This document shows, piece after piece, positions 29,256-37,993 of a stretch of 64,000 nt of DNA. The notes beneath the pieces are model-generated. The model saw nothing but the letters and a program-made list of their open reading frames with translations, ran no database searches and was not told the DNA's origin. A program made the position numbers and the translations under genes. Source of the stretch: Rhodococcus gordoniae (GTDB lineage: Bacteria; Actinomycetota; Actinomycetes; Mycobacteriales; Mycobacteriaceae); NCBI RefSeq assembly GCF_001646655.1, contig NZ_LPZN01000016.1, positions 30,762 through 94,761 on the forward strand, read 5' to 3'. Each line of letters starts with the position of its first letter. Position 1 is the stretch's first letter.

Positions 29256-30020
29256 ATGAACGTGCCGGACCCCGTCCTCGACCTCGCCCGCTCGGCCCGC
29301 CGCGTCGCCGTCCTGACCGGCGCCGGGATGTCCGCCGAGAGCGGCGTGCCCACCTTCCGCGATGCGCAGACCGGACTGTGGGAGAAATTCGACGCGACCG
29401 CCCTCGCCACACCGGAGGCCTGGGCGGACGATCCCGCGACGGTCTGGGCCTGGTACCAGTGGCGGGTCGCGCTCGTCCGGGGCGTGCAACCCAATGCCGG
29501 ACATCGCGCCCTCGCCGACTGGGCACACTCCGTCCGCCTGCGGATCGTGACGCAGAACGTCGACGACCTCCACGAACGGGCGGGAAGCCGTGACGTCACC
29601 CATCTGCACGGAAGCCTGTTCACCCCACGGTGCAGCCGGTGCGAGCGGGCCGTCGATCTTCCCGATCCGCCGGAGGAGCCCGTCGCCCGTCTCGATCCGC
29701 CTGCGTGCCCCGCGTGTGGAGGCCCCGGGCGGCCCGGCGTCGTGTGGTTCGGTGAGATGCTGCCGCAGGAACCGTGGGAGACCGCGACCGAGTCCCTGCG
29801 AGACGCCGATCTGCTCCTGGTGGTCGGCACGTCGGGAGTCGTCCATCCGGCCGCCGGCCTGCCGTCGCTCGCGCGCAGCCACGGCGTGCCGGTGGTGGAG
29901 ATCGATCCGCGCGAGACCGGCCTCAGCGATCAGGTCGACCACACCTGGCGGACGACGGCAGCCGTGGGACTCCCGGCCCTCGTCGACGCGCTGAAGATCC
30001 GGACCCGCACACCGCGTTAA
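29256..30020 (+). CDS. NAD-dependent protein deacylase, sirtuin class III (CobB/SIRT5 type)
   Basis: The 254-aa sirtuin removes acyl groups from lysines using NAD. GAGMSAESGVPTFRD (22-36) and TQNVDDLHERAG (99-110) bind NAD, His118 in THLHGS is catalytic, and Cys126, Cys129, Cys151 and Cys154 hold zinc. Tyr67 and Arg70 in WYQWR are the YxxR pair that favours succinyl or malonyl lysine in SIRT5 and CobB. It lies 9 bp before the HIT gene. Desuccinylase preference is inferred from that pair. Confidence 0.94.
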   Translation: MNVPDPVLDLARSARRVAVLTGAGMSAESGVPTFRDAQTGLWEKFDATALATPEAWADDPATVWAWYQWRVALVRGVQPNAGHRALADWAHSVRLRIVTQNVDDLHERAGSRDVTHLHGSLFTPRCSRCERAVDLPDPPEEPVARLDPPACPACGGPGRPGVVWFGEMLPQEPWETATESLRDADLLLVVGTSGVVHPAAGLPSLARSHGVPVVEIDPRETGLSDQVDHTWRTTAAVGLPALVDALKIRTRTPR

Positions 30021-30029
30021 GGTGAGCCG

Positions 30030-30470
30030 GTGAGTTCTTGTGTGTTCTGCGCCATAGCCGACGGCAGCGGCCCGGCAACACGGGTGTACGAGGACGACGA
30101 GGTCGTGGCCTTCCTCGACATCCGACCGATCGCGCGCGGACACCTCCTCGTGGTCCCGCGCGTGCACGCGGCGCGGCTCGAGGATCTCGATCCGGTGTCG
30201 GGTGCGGCCGTCTTCCGCGCCGGACAGCGGATCGCCCGGGCGATGGCCCGTTCCGAACTTGCCACCGACGGAACCAATCTCGTCCTGAACGACGGACGAG
30301 CAGCCTTCCAGACCGTCTTCCACACGCATCTGCACGTGCTGCCCCGCTGGGACGGCGACCGTGTCCGGATGGGTATCGGTCTGGTTCGCCGTCGACTCCA
30401 CGATCCGGAGACCACCGCGGCACTCGTCCGCGCCGGCCTCGAACGCCTGACCGCCGAGGAGCACCAGTGA
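30030..30470 (+). CDS. HIT-family nucleotide-binding protein
   Basis: A 146-aa histidine-triad protein. HTHLHVLP (98-105) supplies the three histidines, and Cys4 and Cys7 in SCVFC are probable zinc ligands of the Hint type. These enzymes hydrolyse AMP-lysine, ADP-sulfate or similar nucleotide conjugates. TAAGGT, 6 nt before the GTG, may act as a -10 box or its AAGG as a weak ribosome site. The stop overlaps the next GTG. Confidence 0.92.
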   Translation: MSSCVFCAIADGSGPATRVYEDDEVVAFLDIRPIARGHLLVVPRVHAARLEDLDPVSGAAVFRAGQRIARAMARSELATDGTNLVLNDGRAAFQTVFHTHLHVLPRWDGDRVRMGIGLVRRRLHDPETTAALVRAGLERLTAEEHQ

Positions 30471-31321
30471 CATCGCAGCCCGACACCTCCCCCGACAGCT
30501 CCGCTGCCGAGTTCCCGATCGACACGATCCGGCCGCTGCTGCTCGAGCAGTTCGCCGCGCTCGACGAACTGCTCTCGGGAGCGACCGAGGACGCGTGGAA
30601 CACCGCCACCTGCCTACCGGGATGGACCGTCAAGGACATCGCCGCGCATCTCATCGGCACCGAGTCGATGCTCGCGGGCGTCGAGGCTCCGCGCGTCGAA
30701 CGCGACGTGCGGTCGCTTCCCCACGTGCGCAACGACATCGCGGCCTTCAACGAGTTGTGGGTGGAGTCGCTGCGTCCCGTCCCCGGCGCGGACGTGCTCG
30801 AGCGTTACCGGCAGATCGTCGCCCGTCGCACGGACCAGCTCGACGCGATGACGCAGGAGGACTTCGGGAAGCAGTCGAACACCCCGGTCGGACCGGCGCC
30901 CTACGGGCGCTTCATGCGGATCCGCGTGTTCGACTGCTGGCTGCACGAACTCGACATCTGCGACGCGCTCGGCAGGACGGGCACCGAGGGCGGTCCGCGC
31001 GCCGAACTCGGGTCGGCGGAGGTCTTCGGCGCGGTTCCGTTCATCGTGGGCAAGCGCGGCAAGGCTCCGGAGGGAGCGCGGATCACGATCGAGCTCTCCG
31101 GTCCCCTCGCGCGCACCGTCCATATCGAGGTGCACGGCCGGGCCACCGAGGTACCGGCCCTCTCGGCTCCGGCCACGACGACGATCACGATGGACTCGGG
31201 ACTGTTCGTGCGCCTCGCCGGCGGACGCGTGCGGGCGCAGGACCGGATCGACGAGATCTGCCTCGGCGGCGACGTCGAGGTCGGACGCCGCATCGTCGAC
31301 AACCTCGCGTTCACGATCTGA
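30467..31321 (+). CDS. Maleylpyruvate isomerase family mycothiol-dependent enzyme
   Basis: A 284-aa protein of the DinB-like MDMPI/TIGR03083 family. LPGWTVKDIAAHL (50-62) supplies His61, and CWLHELDICDALG (157-169) supplies His160 with Glu161 and Asp163, the likely metal ligands. Members use mycothiol, the actinobacterial thiol, for isomerisation or conjugation; the substrate is unknown. It overlaps the HIT gene by GTGA and is followed after 4 bp by the peptidase gene. Confidence 0.88.
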   Translation: MTSQPDTSPDSSAAEFPIDTIRPLLLEQFAALDELLSGATEDAWNTATCLPGWTVKDIAAHLIGTESMLAGVEAPRVERDVRSLPHVRNDIAAFNELWVESLRPVPGADVLERYRQIVARRTDQLDAMTQEDFGKQSNTPVGPAPYGRFMRIRVFDCWLHELDICDALGRTGTEGGPRAELGSAEVFGAVPFIVGKRGKAPEGARITIELSGPLARTVHIEVHGRATEVPALSAPATTTITMDSGLFVRLAGGRVRAQDRIDEICLGGDVEVGRRIVDNLAFTI

Positions 31322-31325
31322 CGTC

Positions 31326-31979
31326 GTGCGACTGTTCCTGTCCTCCTACCGGTTCGGTAGCGATCCCGCGCCCTTCGTCCGGCTGGTGGGCGAACCCGGA
31401 CGCATCGCGGTCGTCGCGAACGCCGCCGACGCGTGGCCGTCCACGGCCCGGGCGGCGGCGGTCACGAGCGAGATGGGCCCGTTGCGCTCGCTCGGCTTCG
31501 CTCCGGAGGAGGTGGATCTGCGCGATCACCTCGACGACCCCGGCTCGTTGCGGCAGCGACTGTCGGGCTTCACGTCCGTGTGGGTGCGCGGCGGCAACAC
31601 CTTCGTCCTGCGAGCGCAGTTGGCCCGCAGTGGCGGCGACGCCGTGCTCACGGATCTGGTACGTAGCAACCGTCTCGTGTACGGCGGATACAGCGCCGGG
31701 GCCTGCGTCGCGACGCCGTCGCTGCGCGGCATCGAGTTCTCCGACGATCCCGGTGAGGTCGCCTCGACGTGCGGCATTCCGGTGATATGGGACGGTCTCG
31801 GCTGGGTCGGCCACGCGATCGTGCCGCACGCCGGAGAATCGGCTCTCGCCGACGAGGGAATCCGGCAGTGCCTGAGCTACCTGCGCGAGCACAGAGTCGA
31901 GCATGTGGCATTGACCGACGACGACGCGATCGTCGTCGGCACCCCTCCCGGACGGTCCCCGAGTACGGTGACATCATGA
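31326..31979 (+). CDS. Peptidase E / S51-family serine peptidase
   Basis: The 217-aa protein has the S51 nucleophile elbow GGYSAGAC with Ser123 and the preceding VWVRGGNTF (85-93). E. coli PepE of this family cleaves Asp-X dipeptides. The GTG at 31326 is 4 bp after the previous stop, and its own stop overlaps the next ATG (ATGA), so it sits within the sirtuin-to-GNAT gene string. Confidence 0.88.
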   Translation: MRLFLSSYRFGSDPAPFVRLVGEPGRIAVVANAADAWPSTARAAAVTSEMGPLRSLGFAPEEVDLRDHLDDPGSLRQRLSGFTSVWVRGGNTFVLRAQLARSGGDAVLTDLVRSNRLVYGGYSAGACVATPSLRGIEFSDDPGEVASTCGIPVIWDGLGWVGHAIVPHAGESALADEGIRQCLSYLREHRVEHVALTDDDAIVVGTPPGRSPSTVTS

Positions 31980-32266
31980 CGCAGAACATCGACGGCACCG
32001 AACCCCGGATCGAGCACGACGCCGACAAGTCCCGGTTCGCGCTCTATCTCGGCGACGATCTCGCGGCGTACGCCGACTACACGCAGCACGGCGACCTGCG
32101 GGACTTCGACCACACCGTCACCGATCCGCAGTTCCGCGGCCGGGGTCTGGCCGGGATCGTGGTGAAGTACGCCCTCGACGAGACCGAGAAGCAGGGACTG
32201 AAGATCGGCACGTCCTGCTCGTACGTCGAGAAGTTCGTCTCCGAACATCCCGAATACCGCAACTGA
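31976..32266 (+). CDS. Small GNAT-type N-acetyltransferase (YjdJ-like)
   Basis: A 96-aa single-domain acetyltransferase of the short Gcn5-related group. The acetyl-CoA loop is QFRGRGLAG (about 50-58). TACGGT ends 6 nt before the ATG, another leaderless-type spacing, and the start also overlaps the peptidase stop. The substrate is unknown. It closes the plus-strand gene group and converges with the carboxylesterase. Confidence 0.85.
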   Translation: MTQNIDGTEPRIEHDADKSRFALYLGDDLAAYADYTQHGDLRDFDHTVTDPQFRGRGLAGIVVKYALDETEKQGLKIGTSCSYVEKFVSEHPEYRN

Positions 32267-32291
32267 GCCGGGTTCTCCCGAGCCGGGGTCC

Positions 32292-33830
32292 TCAGGTGAA
32301 CGCCATCACCTCGGTGCCCCAGATCCGGCGCATCTCACCGTCCGGATCCGATTCCACCCTGTCCGGGGAGTCGATGAGCAGGGTCGAGCGTTCCTCCACC
32401 TCGTACTGCGGCCAGTGCTTCGAACCGTCCAGCGCCGCAGGCACGCCGTGATGCGCGAACGCCAGCCAGCGCCGCTGCACACGTCCGGAGACCTCGCCGG
32501 CAGCCTTGCGACCCCCGAGCCAGAAGCTCGGATCCCGGCCGAGCGTGCCGAAATTACCGAATACATACGGCAACTCGGTCGCGTGACCGGCACCGATCCG
32601 GGCGGCCTTCAGCATCGGGGTGGCGTGGTCGAAGCGGTACACCCAGGTCGGCGAATGCGCGCTGTGCGCTTCGGCGACCCAGAGCACCGGCATGCGGAAA
32701 CCGGCGTCGCGCGAGAGCGCCATCGCCCCGGCAGGCTTGGGCAGGTCGGGATACGCCGCGACGATCTCGGCGAGACGCTCGGGAAGCAGATCCGTCCGGT
32801 CGTCGGCCAGGGCGGCGAACATCGCCTGCACCGCCGTGTCGTCCACGGGCATCAACGGTGACTTCATGAAACGGAAGATCGACGGCTCGTCCTTGTTCGA
32901 GCCGATGATCAGCGGGATCCGATGCGACAGACCCTTCTTGAAGGCCGCGACCGGATATTTCGGCACGAGGTCGCGGTCGACGACCGGGGTCATGGCGAGT
33001 GTGCCCGGCACCTTCGTCGGAGTCTCGGCGACGAGTACCTCCGAGGCCTCGACCAGCCTGTCGGCCGGCATGGTGAGCAGTTCGGCGGCCCGGGACGGCG
33101 GCAGGGCGAGGATCTCGAGGAAACGCTCGGCGACCGTCGCGGCGCGTTCGCGGCCGTACACGGACGTCGCGGGCGGCGACTGGGCGATCGCGCGGTGGAA
33201 CAGACCTTCGGCCCGCGGGACGGTCATGAGCGTGGTGATCGACCCGGCACCCGACGATTCGCCGAAGAGCGTCACGCAGTCCGGGTCGCCGCCGAAGTCG
33301 GCGATGCAGTCGCGTACCCATTCGAGGGCGGCGATCTGGTCGCGGAGGCCGACATTGGATTCGAATCCGGCTTCGGGGGTGGAGAACGACGACAGATCGA
33401 GGAAGCCGAGCGCACCGAGCCGGTAGTTGATGGTCACTACTACGACATCGCCGCTCTCGCACAGCATTCGGCTGTCGTAGATCTTCTGCCCCGAGTACCC
33501 GAGCACGTAGGCGCCACCGTGTATCCACACCATGACCGGACGTCGGTGCCCGTCCGGCGGTGGTGCCCAGATGTTGAGCGAGAGACAGTCCTCGCTCAAC
33601 GTCATCTCGGGATCGATTCCGATCGGGCTCTGCCGGCTCTGCGGAGCGATGGGTCCGTACCGCGCGCCGTCGAGGACTCCGTCCCACGGCTCGGGCGGCA
33701 GAGGTGACCGGAACCGCCGAGGTCCGGTCGGAGCCGCGTACGGGACGCCCTTCCAGACGTAGACTTCTCCGTCGCGATATCCGCGGACCTCGCCGTACTT
33801 GCAGGCGACGGTGAGCGTGTCGTCCTTCAC
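32292..33830 (-). CDS. Type-B carboxylesterase
   Basis: A 512-aa alpha/beta-hydrolase of the carboxylesterase B family. EDCLSLNIWAP and the oxyanion HGGAYVLG are present, and the nucleophile Ser192 is in GESSGAGS. A glutamate acid and C-terminal histidine (near GAGHATELPY) complete the triad. The frame begins at a GTG at 33842, but the GTG at 33830 is chosen because GGGAGG lies 4 nt before it. It hydrolyses ester bonds of unknown lipids or xenobiotics. No signal peptide is visible. Confidence 0.92.
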   Translation of the reverse strand: MKDDTLTVACKYGEVRGYRDGEVYVWKGVPYAAPTGPRRFRSPLPPEPWDGVLDGARYGPIAPQSRQSPIGIDPEMTLSEDCLSLNIWAPPPDGHRRPVMVWIHGGAYVLGYSGQKIYDSRMLCESGDVVVVTINYRLGALGFLDLSSFSTPEAGFESNVGLRDQIAALEWVRDCIADFGGDPDCVTLFGESSGAGSITTLMTVPRAEGLFHRAIAQSPPATSVYGRERAATVAERFLEILALPPSRAAELLTMPADRLVEASEVLVAETPTKVPGTLAMTPVVDRDLVPKYPVAAFKKGLSHRIPLIIGSNKDEPSIFRFMKSPLMPVDDTAVQAMFAALADDRTDLLPERLAEIVAAYPDLPKPAGAMALSRDAGFRMPVLWVAEAHSAHSPTWVYRFDHATPMLKAARIGAGHATELPYVFGNFGTLGRDPSFWLGGRKAAGEVSGRVQRRWLAFAHHGVPAALDGSKHWPQYEVEERSTLLIDSPDRVESDPDGEMRRIWGTEVMAFT

Positions 33831-33919
33831 GGGGCCTCCCACCCGAGCCGGTGCCGCGGTGCAGCACAGATCTCGTCGTTCGTCGACCTACCAATGATGA
33901 GGGATGGCGAGGCCGTCCG

Positions 33920-34261
33920 TCAGCCGGCTGCAGAGAGCGGTTCGGGTGCCACACACTCGACGAGATCGATCACGAGCGCGTCGAGCACGTCGCGCAGGTC
34001 GCCACGCGCCGTGTCGGCCAGCGCCGGGAAGACGGTCGCGAGCGCGATCGGCACGAGCGAGGCCTGGCCGAGCAGGATCCCCATGGCCGCATCGAGCTTC
34101 ACGACCTCGCTGTTCAGTCGGGCGTAGGTGACGGTGTCCGCGCCGTGGGTCACCGCGATCCGGCCGGGTTCGCATGCCGCTGCATCCGCCACCATCCGGG
34201 GCAGATCTTCCGCTGTGATCTCGTCGGCACTCGTGCCTGCAACGTCGAATTTCCGCAACAT
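33920..34261 (-). CDS. Small protein of unknown function with a short adenylation-like segment
   Basis: A 113-aa protein, not recognised as a whole. Residues about 28-52 (CEPGRIAVTHGADTVTYARLN) resemble the start of AMP-binding/NRPS adenylation domains, but no ATP or AMP motif follows. The remainder is hydrophobic and acidic (MGILLGQASLVPIALATVF). Third-position GC is high, which supports coding. The ATG at 34261 has GAAGGCGAG upstream; an ATG at 34318 is possible but lacks a ribosome site. It is divergent from the esterase at 34574. Confidence 0.55.
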   Translation of the reverse strand: MLRKFDVAGTSADEITAEDLPRMVADAAACEPGRIAVTHGADTVTYARLNSEVVKLDAAMGILLGQASLVPIALATVFPALADTARGDLRDVLDALVIDLVECVAPEPLSAAG

Positions 34262-34573
34262 CTCGCCTTCGCTCGTCCCCCGGAGCGGCGCCGGGCCGCG
34301 CGCCGCACGTCGAAACATACAGTCAGTGTGGCCCGAAAAGTATGGAATGTGCAGAAGGTCCGGAAAACTTTTTGCACTGCCGGTACCTGACAGAAGGTAC
34401 ATCGCCGAGAACCCGCCTCCGCCCGGAATCATCACCCTGAGATCAGGACCACAACGATTGCTCGACAGACCCTCGCGACCTGGATGAACGGGCGTATCCT
34501 CGTAAATCCGGAGTACGTGCAGCCACCGACCGGGTCCGACCACGACTCCGCGCCGACCGAGGAGGTGCCGGTC

Positions 34574-35581
34574 GTGAGCGTCGCCCGCGCCGAGTTGCTC
34601 CCTCCGCCCGCGCATCGCGCACCCACGCGCGAATTCGCGGGTGTGAGCACACAGTCCCGCGCCCTGTCCTTCTCCGTGCGCCGTACCGTACGGCCCTTCA
34701 TCGAGGCGTGGTCCTACACCCCGGCCCTTCCCTGGCCGACGACCATGATCGACCGCCTGGCGTTCCCGCTCGTCCCGGTGCCCGGCACGCATCGCCGGCA
34801 CGTCGATCTCCCGACGTGCCCGGCGGAACTGGTGTGGGCGCCGGGTGCCACGGCCCCGGTCGGTCGAGGGGGCCTGCACGGCACCGCACTCCTGTACCTG
34901 CACGGCGGCGCGTTCCTGTGCTGCGGTCTCTCCACGCACCGCCATCTGGTCTCGCGCATCTCCGCCGCCACCGGAGCACCGGCCCTGGCGGTCGGTTACC
35001 GCATGCTGCCCCGCCATCCGATCCGCCGCGCGGTCGAGGACGGACTCGACGGGTTGCGCTGGCTGGTGGCGCACGGCTGCCCGGCCGAGCGTGTCGTGAT
35101 CGCCGGGGACTCCGCCGGTGGTTTCCTCACCTTCGCCGTCGCCCACGAGGCCGTGCGCCTCGGCATCGGCCGTCCGGCCGGCACCGTCGCGCTCTCACCT
35201 CTCACCGATCTCGATCCGCAGGGCAAGCTCGACCATCCCAACTCCCACCAGTGCGCAGTCTTCCCGCGACGCGCTGTCGGCGTGCTGTCCACCCTCGTCG
35301 AGCGCGCCGAGCGGCTCGGCGGCGAAGGTGCCGAACCGGTCGCCTCCCCCGTCGACCTCGACCTGTCGGAGATGCCCCCGGCGCTCATCCAGACCGGATC
35401 CGAAGAGATGACCTATGTCGACGCCGAGCTGATGGCCCGGCGTCTGCAATTCGCCGGTGTGGCCGCGGAACTCCAAGTATGGGAGAAGCAGGTGCACGTC
35501 TTCCAGGCAGCGGCGGGCGTCGTGCCGGAGAGCGGACGGGCGATCGCCGAGATCGGCCGCTTCGTGCGTGAACTACGGTGA
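34574..35581 (+). CDS. Alpha/beta-hydrolase fold-3 esterase (LipF/HSL type)
   Basis: A 335-aa hormone-sensitive-lipase family esterase. HGGA (110-113) forms the oxyanion hole, Ser180 in GDSAGG is the nucleophile, and the C-terminal VHVFQ supplies the histidine. GAGGAGG ends 8 nt before the GTG at 34574, which I prefer to an in-frame ATG at 34484. It probably hydrolyses short- or medium-chain esters. The region from 34262 to 34573 holds its promoter and that of the small divergent gene. Confidence 0.88.
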   Translation: MSVARAELLPPPAHRAPTREFAGVSTQSRALSFSVRRTVRPFIEAWSYTPALPWPTTMIDRLAFPLVPVPGTHRRHVDLPTCPAELVWAPGATAPVGRGGLHGTALLYLHGGAFLCCGLSTHRHLVSRISAATGAPALAVGYRMLPRHPIRRAVEDGLDGLRWLVAHGCPAERVVIAGDSAGGFLTFAVAHEAVRLGIGRPAGTVALSPLTDLDPQGKLDHPNSHQCAVFPRRAVGVLSTLVERAERLGGEGAEPVASPVDLDLSEMPPALIQTGSEEMTYVDAELMARRLQFAGVAAELQVWEKQVHVFQAAAGVVPESGRAIAEIGRFVRELR

Positions 35582-35635
35582 TCCGCTCCCTCGGCCGCCC
35601 TCGAATTCGGCGCTGCACACGCGCAGCACCCGCCC

Positions 35636-35974
35636 TCAGGGCCGGCCGGTGAACAGGTCGTTACGGTCCTGCCGGGCCCCCGCGCGTCTCCCCCGGCCCC
35701 ATCCGACGACGGCCCGATAGCGTCCGAACTCGCCGGAGGCAGTGAGCGCATCGACATCGCGGTGTGATGAGTTCTCTTCCACTGCGGTCGAGTACGGAGC
35801 CACATAGAGGGCGTCGACGGGACAGTGGACCTCGCACATGAAACAGGTCTGGCAGTCCTCCTGATGGGCGACGACGGGAAACCCGTCGGGTCCACGATCG
35901 AAGACGTCGGTCGGACATACTGCGATGCAGATGTCGCACGAGATGCACCGGTCGGCGACGATCACCTCGATCAT
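35636..35974 (-). CDS. Ferredoxin with two 4Fe-4S clusters (AprB-like)
   Basis: A 112-aa protein with Cys10/13/16/20 and Cys41/44/47/51 in two CxxCxxCxxxCP motifs. The VEENSSHRD tail and basic C-terminus extend beyond the clusters. The ATG overlaps the flavoprotein stop (ATGA), and the pair resembles adenylylsulfate reductase AprBA or a fumarate-reductase-like oxidoreductase. It would carry electrons to or from the flavoprotein. The reaction in this organism is unknown. Confidence 0.88.
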   Translation of the reverse strand: MIEVIVADRCISCDICIAVCPTDVFDRGPDGFPVVAHQEDCQTCFMCEVHCPVDALYVAPYSTAVEENSSHRDVDALTASGEFGRYRAVVGWGRGRRAGARQDRNDLFTGRP

Positions 35975-37641
35975 CGGCTCGCTCCTCGTCGTGCGGGCCG
36001 GCCCTCGGCACGGCCCGCAGGGTCACTTTCGGCACGGCCCGCAGGGTCACTTTCGGCACGGCCCGCAGGGTCACTTTCGGCACGGCCCGCAGGGTCACTT
36101 TCGGCACGGACGTCCACCCGGTCCAGACCGCTCGTCACCAGGCGGTACCGGAAGCCGGGATCGGTGTCCGCGTGATCGGCGCGCACGTGCATGCCTCTCG
36201 TCTCCGCACGGGCGAGGGCGGTGTGGCTCACCCATCGAGCCACGGCGAGAAGCGCGGCACCGGACCGGGCCCGCACCAATTCGCGGCCCCGGCCGCCCAG
36301 CACCACCGGTGCCGCAGTCCACGCGTCGTCGAGTGCGGCGATGCTGTCCTCGAGACTCCGCGCCGTCCGCCGGAAGCTGCGCTCGAGCGGCAGCGTGTGC
36401 TCCTGCACCAGACCTATGATCGACCGGGTGGCGGCGCGATCCGGGTCGCCCACGAGGCCGACCCCGCCGATCGGTGGCGCGACGTCGGCGACACCGCGTC
36501 GACGGGCGAACCCCGCGGCGGCCGCCCCCGACCACGAGCCCGACGACATCGCCCAGGCCCCGTTGTGACTGCCTCCGCCGCTGCGTCCACCGGTGATCAG
36601 CTCGCGCGTGGCCACGTCGCCGGCGGCGAACAGACCCGGCACCGACGTGCCACAGTCCGTGCCGGTGATCCGCAGGCCACCGGTACCGCGCACCGTTCCC
36701 TCGAGCACCGCCCGCACCGGGTACATCTCGGTGAACGGATCGATCCCGGCCTTGTCGAGGGGTAGGAAGTAATTGGGTTGAGAGCGTCGCATCAGGTCGC
36801 GGTGGTCGGGATGCGCCCGGTCGAGCCGGGCGTGGACCGGGACGCCGTCGAGCAGGTACCGCATGGCGGTCGCGCGGTCGTCCCCGAGCCGCGCACCCTG
36901 ATCGTCGTAGAACGTCGCGAACTGCATGAACAGGCCCTTCGTGTGCCCGCTCCAGGACGGTGCGAGCGCGTAGGCCGATGAGAACTCCATGCCCGAGAAC
37001 TCGGCACCGGCCTCGGCGGCCATCAGATGGCCGTCGCCCGTGTCGACGTCGGTACCGAAGCTGCCGGAGAGGAAGGCGCATCCTCCGGTGGCCAGTACGA
37101 CGGCGCCGGCACGTACCGTCCACGACTCGTATCCCTGCCGGCGGTGAACCCCGGTCGCCCCGGCCACCACCCCGTCGGCGTCGACGAGCAACTGCAGGGC
37201 CGGCGACTGGTCCAGGATGCGCACCCCGGCGCGGTGGACCATGCGGCGCATCCGCCGCATGTACTCGGGCCCTTGCAGGCTGCTGCCCCGGCGCCGTCCG
37301 GTCTCCGGATCCACGCCGAAGGGATAACGCCCGTTCACGGCCAGGTCGTCGACACGCCGGTAGGTCTCGTCGAGCACCCGGTGCATCCAGGCGGGTTCGG
37401 AGAGCAGTCCCCCTTCGGCGTGGCGGCGGTCGACGGCCGCGGCACGCTCGGGTCCGGGGGGCAGGTACCAGAGGTTGTTGCCGCCGGACGCGGTCGGACC
37501 ACTCGTCCCGCAGTAACCCTTGTCGGCGAGGACCACGCGGCTCCCGGCCCGGGCGGCCGCCAGCGCTGCCCACGTGCCGGCCGGTCCCCCACCGAGCACG
37601 AGAACGTCGGTGTCGATCTCCGTCCCGTCCGTACCGTTCAT
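35971..37641 (-). CDS. FAD-dependent fumarate reductase / AprA-like flavoprotein with repeat tail
   Basis: A 556-aa flavoprotein of the succinate dehydrogenase/fumarate reductase superfamily. GGGPAG (17-22) starts the FAD-binding fold, and a C-terminal FAD segment has GLFAAGDVATRELITGGRSGGGS with SHNGAWAMSSG. Near the C-terminus an eight-residue unit, RAESDPAG, is repeated four times from a 24-bp DNA repeat. The ATG at 37641 overlaps the stop of a 64-aa gene upstream, and its own stop overlaps the ferredoxin. Catalysis on fumarate is doubtful; similarity to AprA is by layout and partner. Confidence 0.88.
   Translation of the reverse strand: MNGTDGTEIDTDVLVLGGGPAGTWAALAAARAGSRVVLADKGYCGTSGPTASGGNNLWYLPPGPERAAAVDRRHAEGGLLSEPAWMHRVLDETYRRVDDLAVNGRYPFGVDPETGRRRGSSLQGPEYMRRMRRMVHRAGVRILDQSPALQLLVDADGVVAGATGVHRRQGYESWTVRAGAVVLATGGCAFLSGSFGTDVDTGDGHLMAAEAGAEFSGMEFSSAYALAPSWSGHTKGLFMQFATFYDDQGARLGDDRATAMRYLLDGVPVHARLDRAHPDHRDLMRRSQPNYFLPLDKAGIDPFTEMYPVRAVLEGTVRGTGGLRITGTDCGTSVPGLFAAGDVATRELITGGRSGGGSHNGAWAMSSGSWSGAAAAGFARRRGVADVAPPIGGVGLVGDPDRAATRSIIGLVQEHTLPLERSFRRTARSLEDSIAALDDAWTAAPVVLGGRGRELVRARSGAALLAVARWVSHTALARAETRGMHVRADHADTDPGFRYRLVTSGLDRVDVRAESDPAGRAESDPAGRAESDPAGRAESDPAGRAEGRPARRGASR
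36006..36109. repeat. 24-bp tandem repeat, four full units plus a partial, inside the flavoprotein gene
   Basis: Units at 36006-36029, 36030-36053, 36054-36077 and 36078-36101 are identical (CGGCACGGCCCGCAG then GGTCACTTT), followed by eight bases of a fifth. The period of 24 keeps frame and encodes RAESDPAG repeats. Identity of all units suggests recent expansion and likely length variation between strains. Confidence 0.95.
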
Positions 37642-37832
37642 ATCGAGACCCGGATCGCGTAGTCCGCCAGCGCATCCGAAGTGCATACCGGCACGCCGAT
37701 CGGAGCTGCGGCGTCCCACGCGGACGGATCCACCGACCGGACTCCCGGGAGACGGGCCGGCAGTGTCCGCACGAGACGGATGACGGCGTCGATCATGCGT
37801 CGATGCTCGACCACCACCGGACGGACCGACAC
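37638..37832 (-). CDS. Small protein of unknown function, coupled to the flavoprotein
   Basis: A 64-aa open frame with high third-position GC whose stop overlaps the flavoprotein ATG (ATGA). It has no recognisable motif beyond a basic N-terminus and one cysteine (Cys50 in VPVCTSD). The GTG at 37832 has only a weak ribosome site. The overlap and codon use favour a real gene, possibly a small subunit or assembly factor of the AprAB-like pair, but this is inference. Confidence 0.45.
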   Translation of the reverse strand: MSVRPVVVEHRRMIDAVIRLVRTLPARLPGVRSVDPSAWDAAAPIGVPVCTSDALADYAIRVSI

Positions 37833-37993
37833 GGTTTCGCTCGCCGAGATCGGAACACTCCGGGGAGCCGTCGCCGGGCGAGAACCATGCGTTCCGGCGA
37901 GCCGTCGCTCGTGCGACCGAGCGAAGGAAGGTCTGTCGGTGCCGGCGACTAGTCTTTCTCTCGGCTCGACCGCACAGAGAAGGGGGTCCGATC

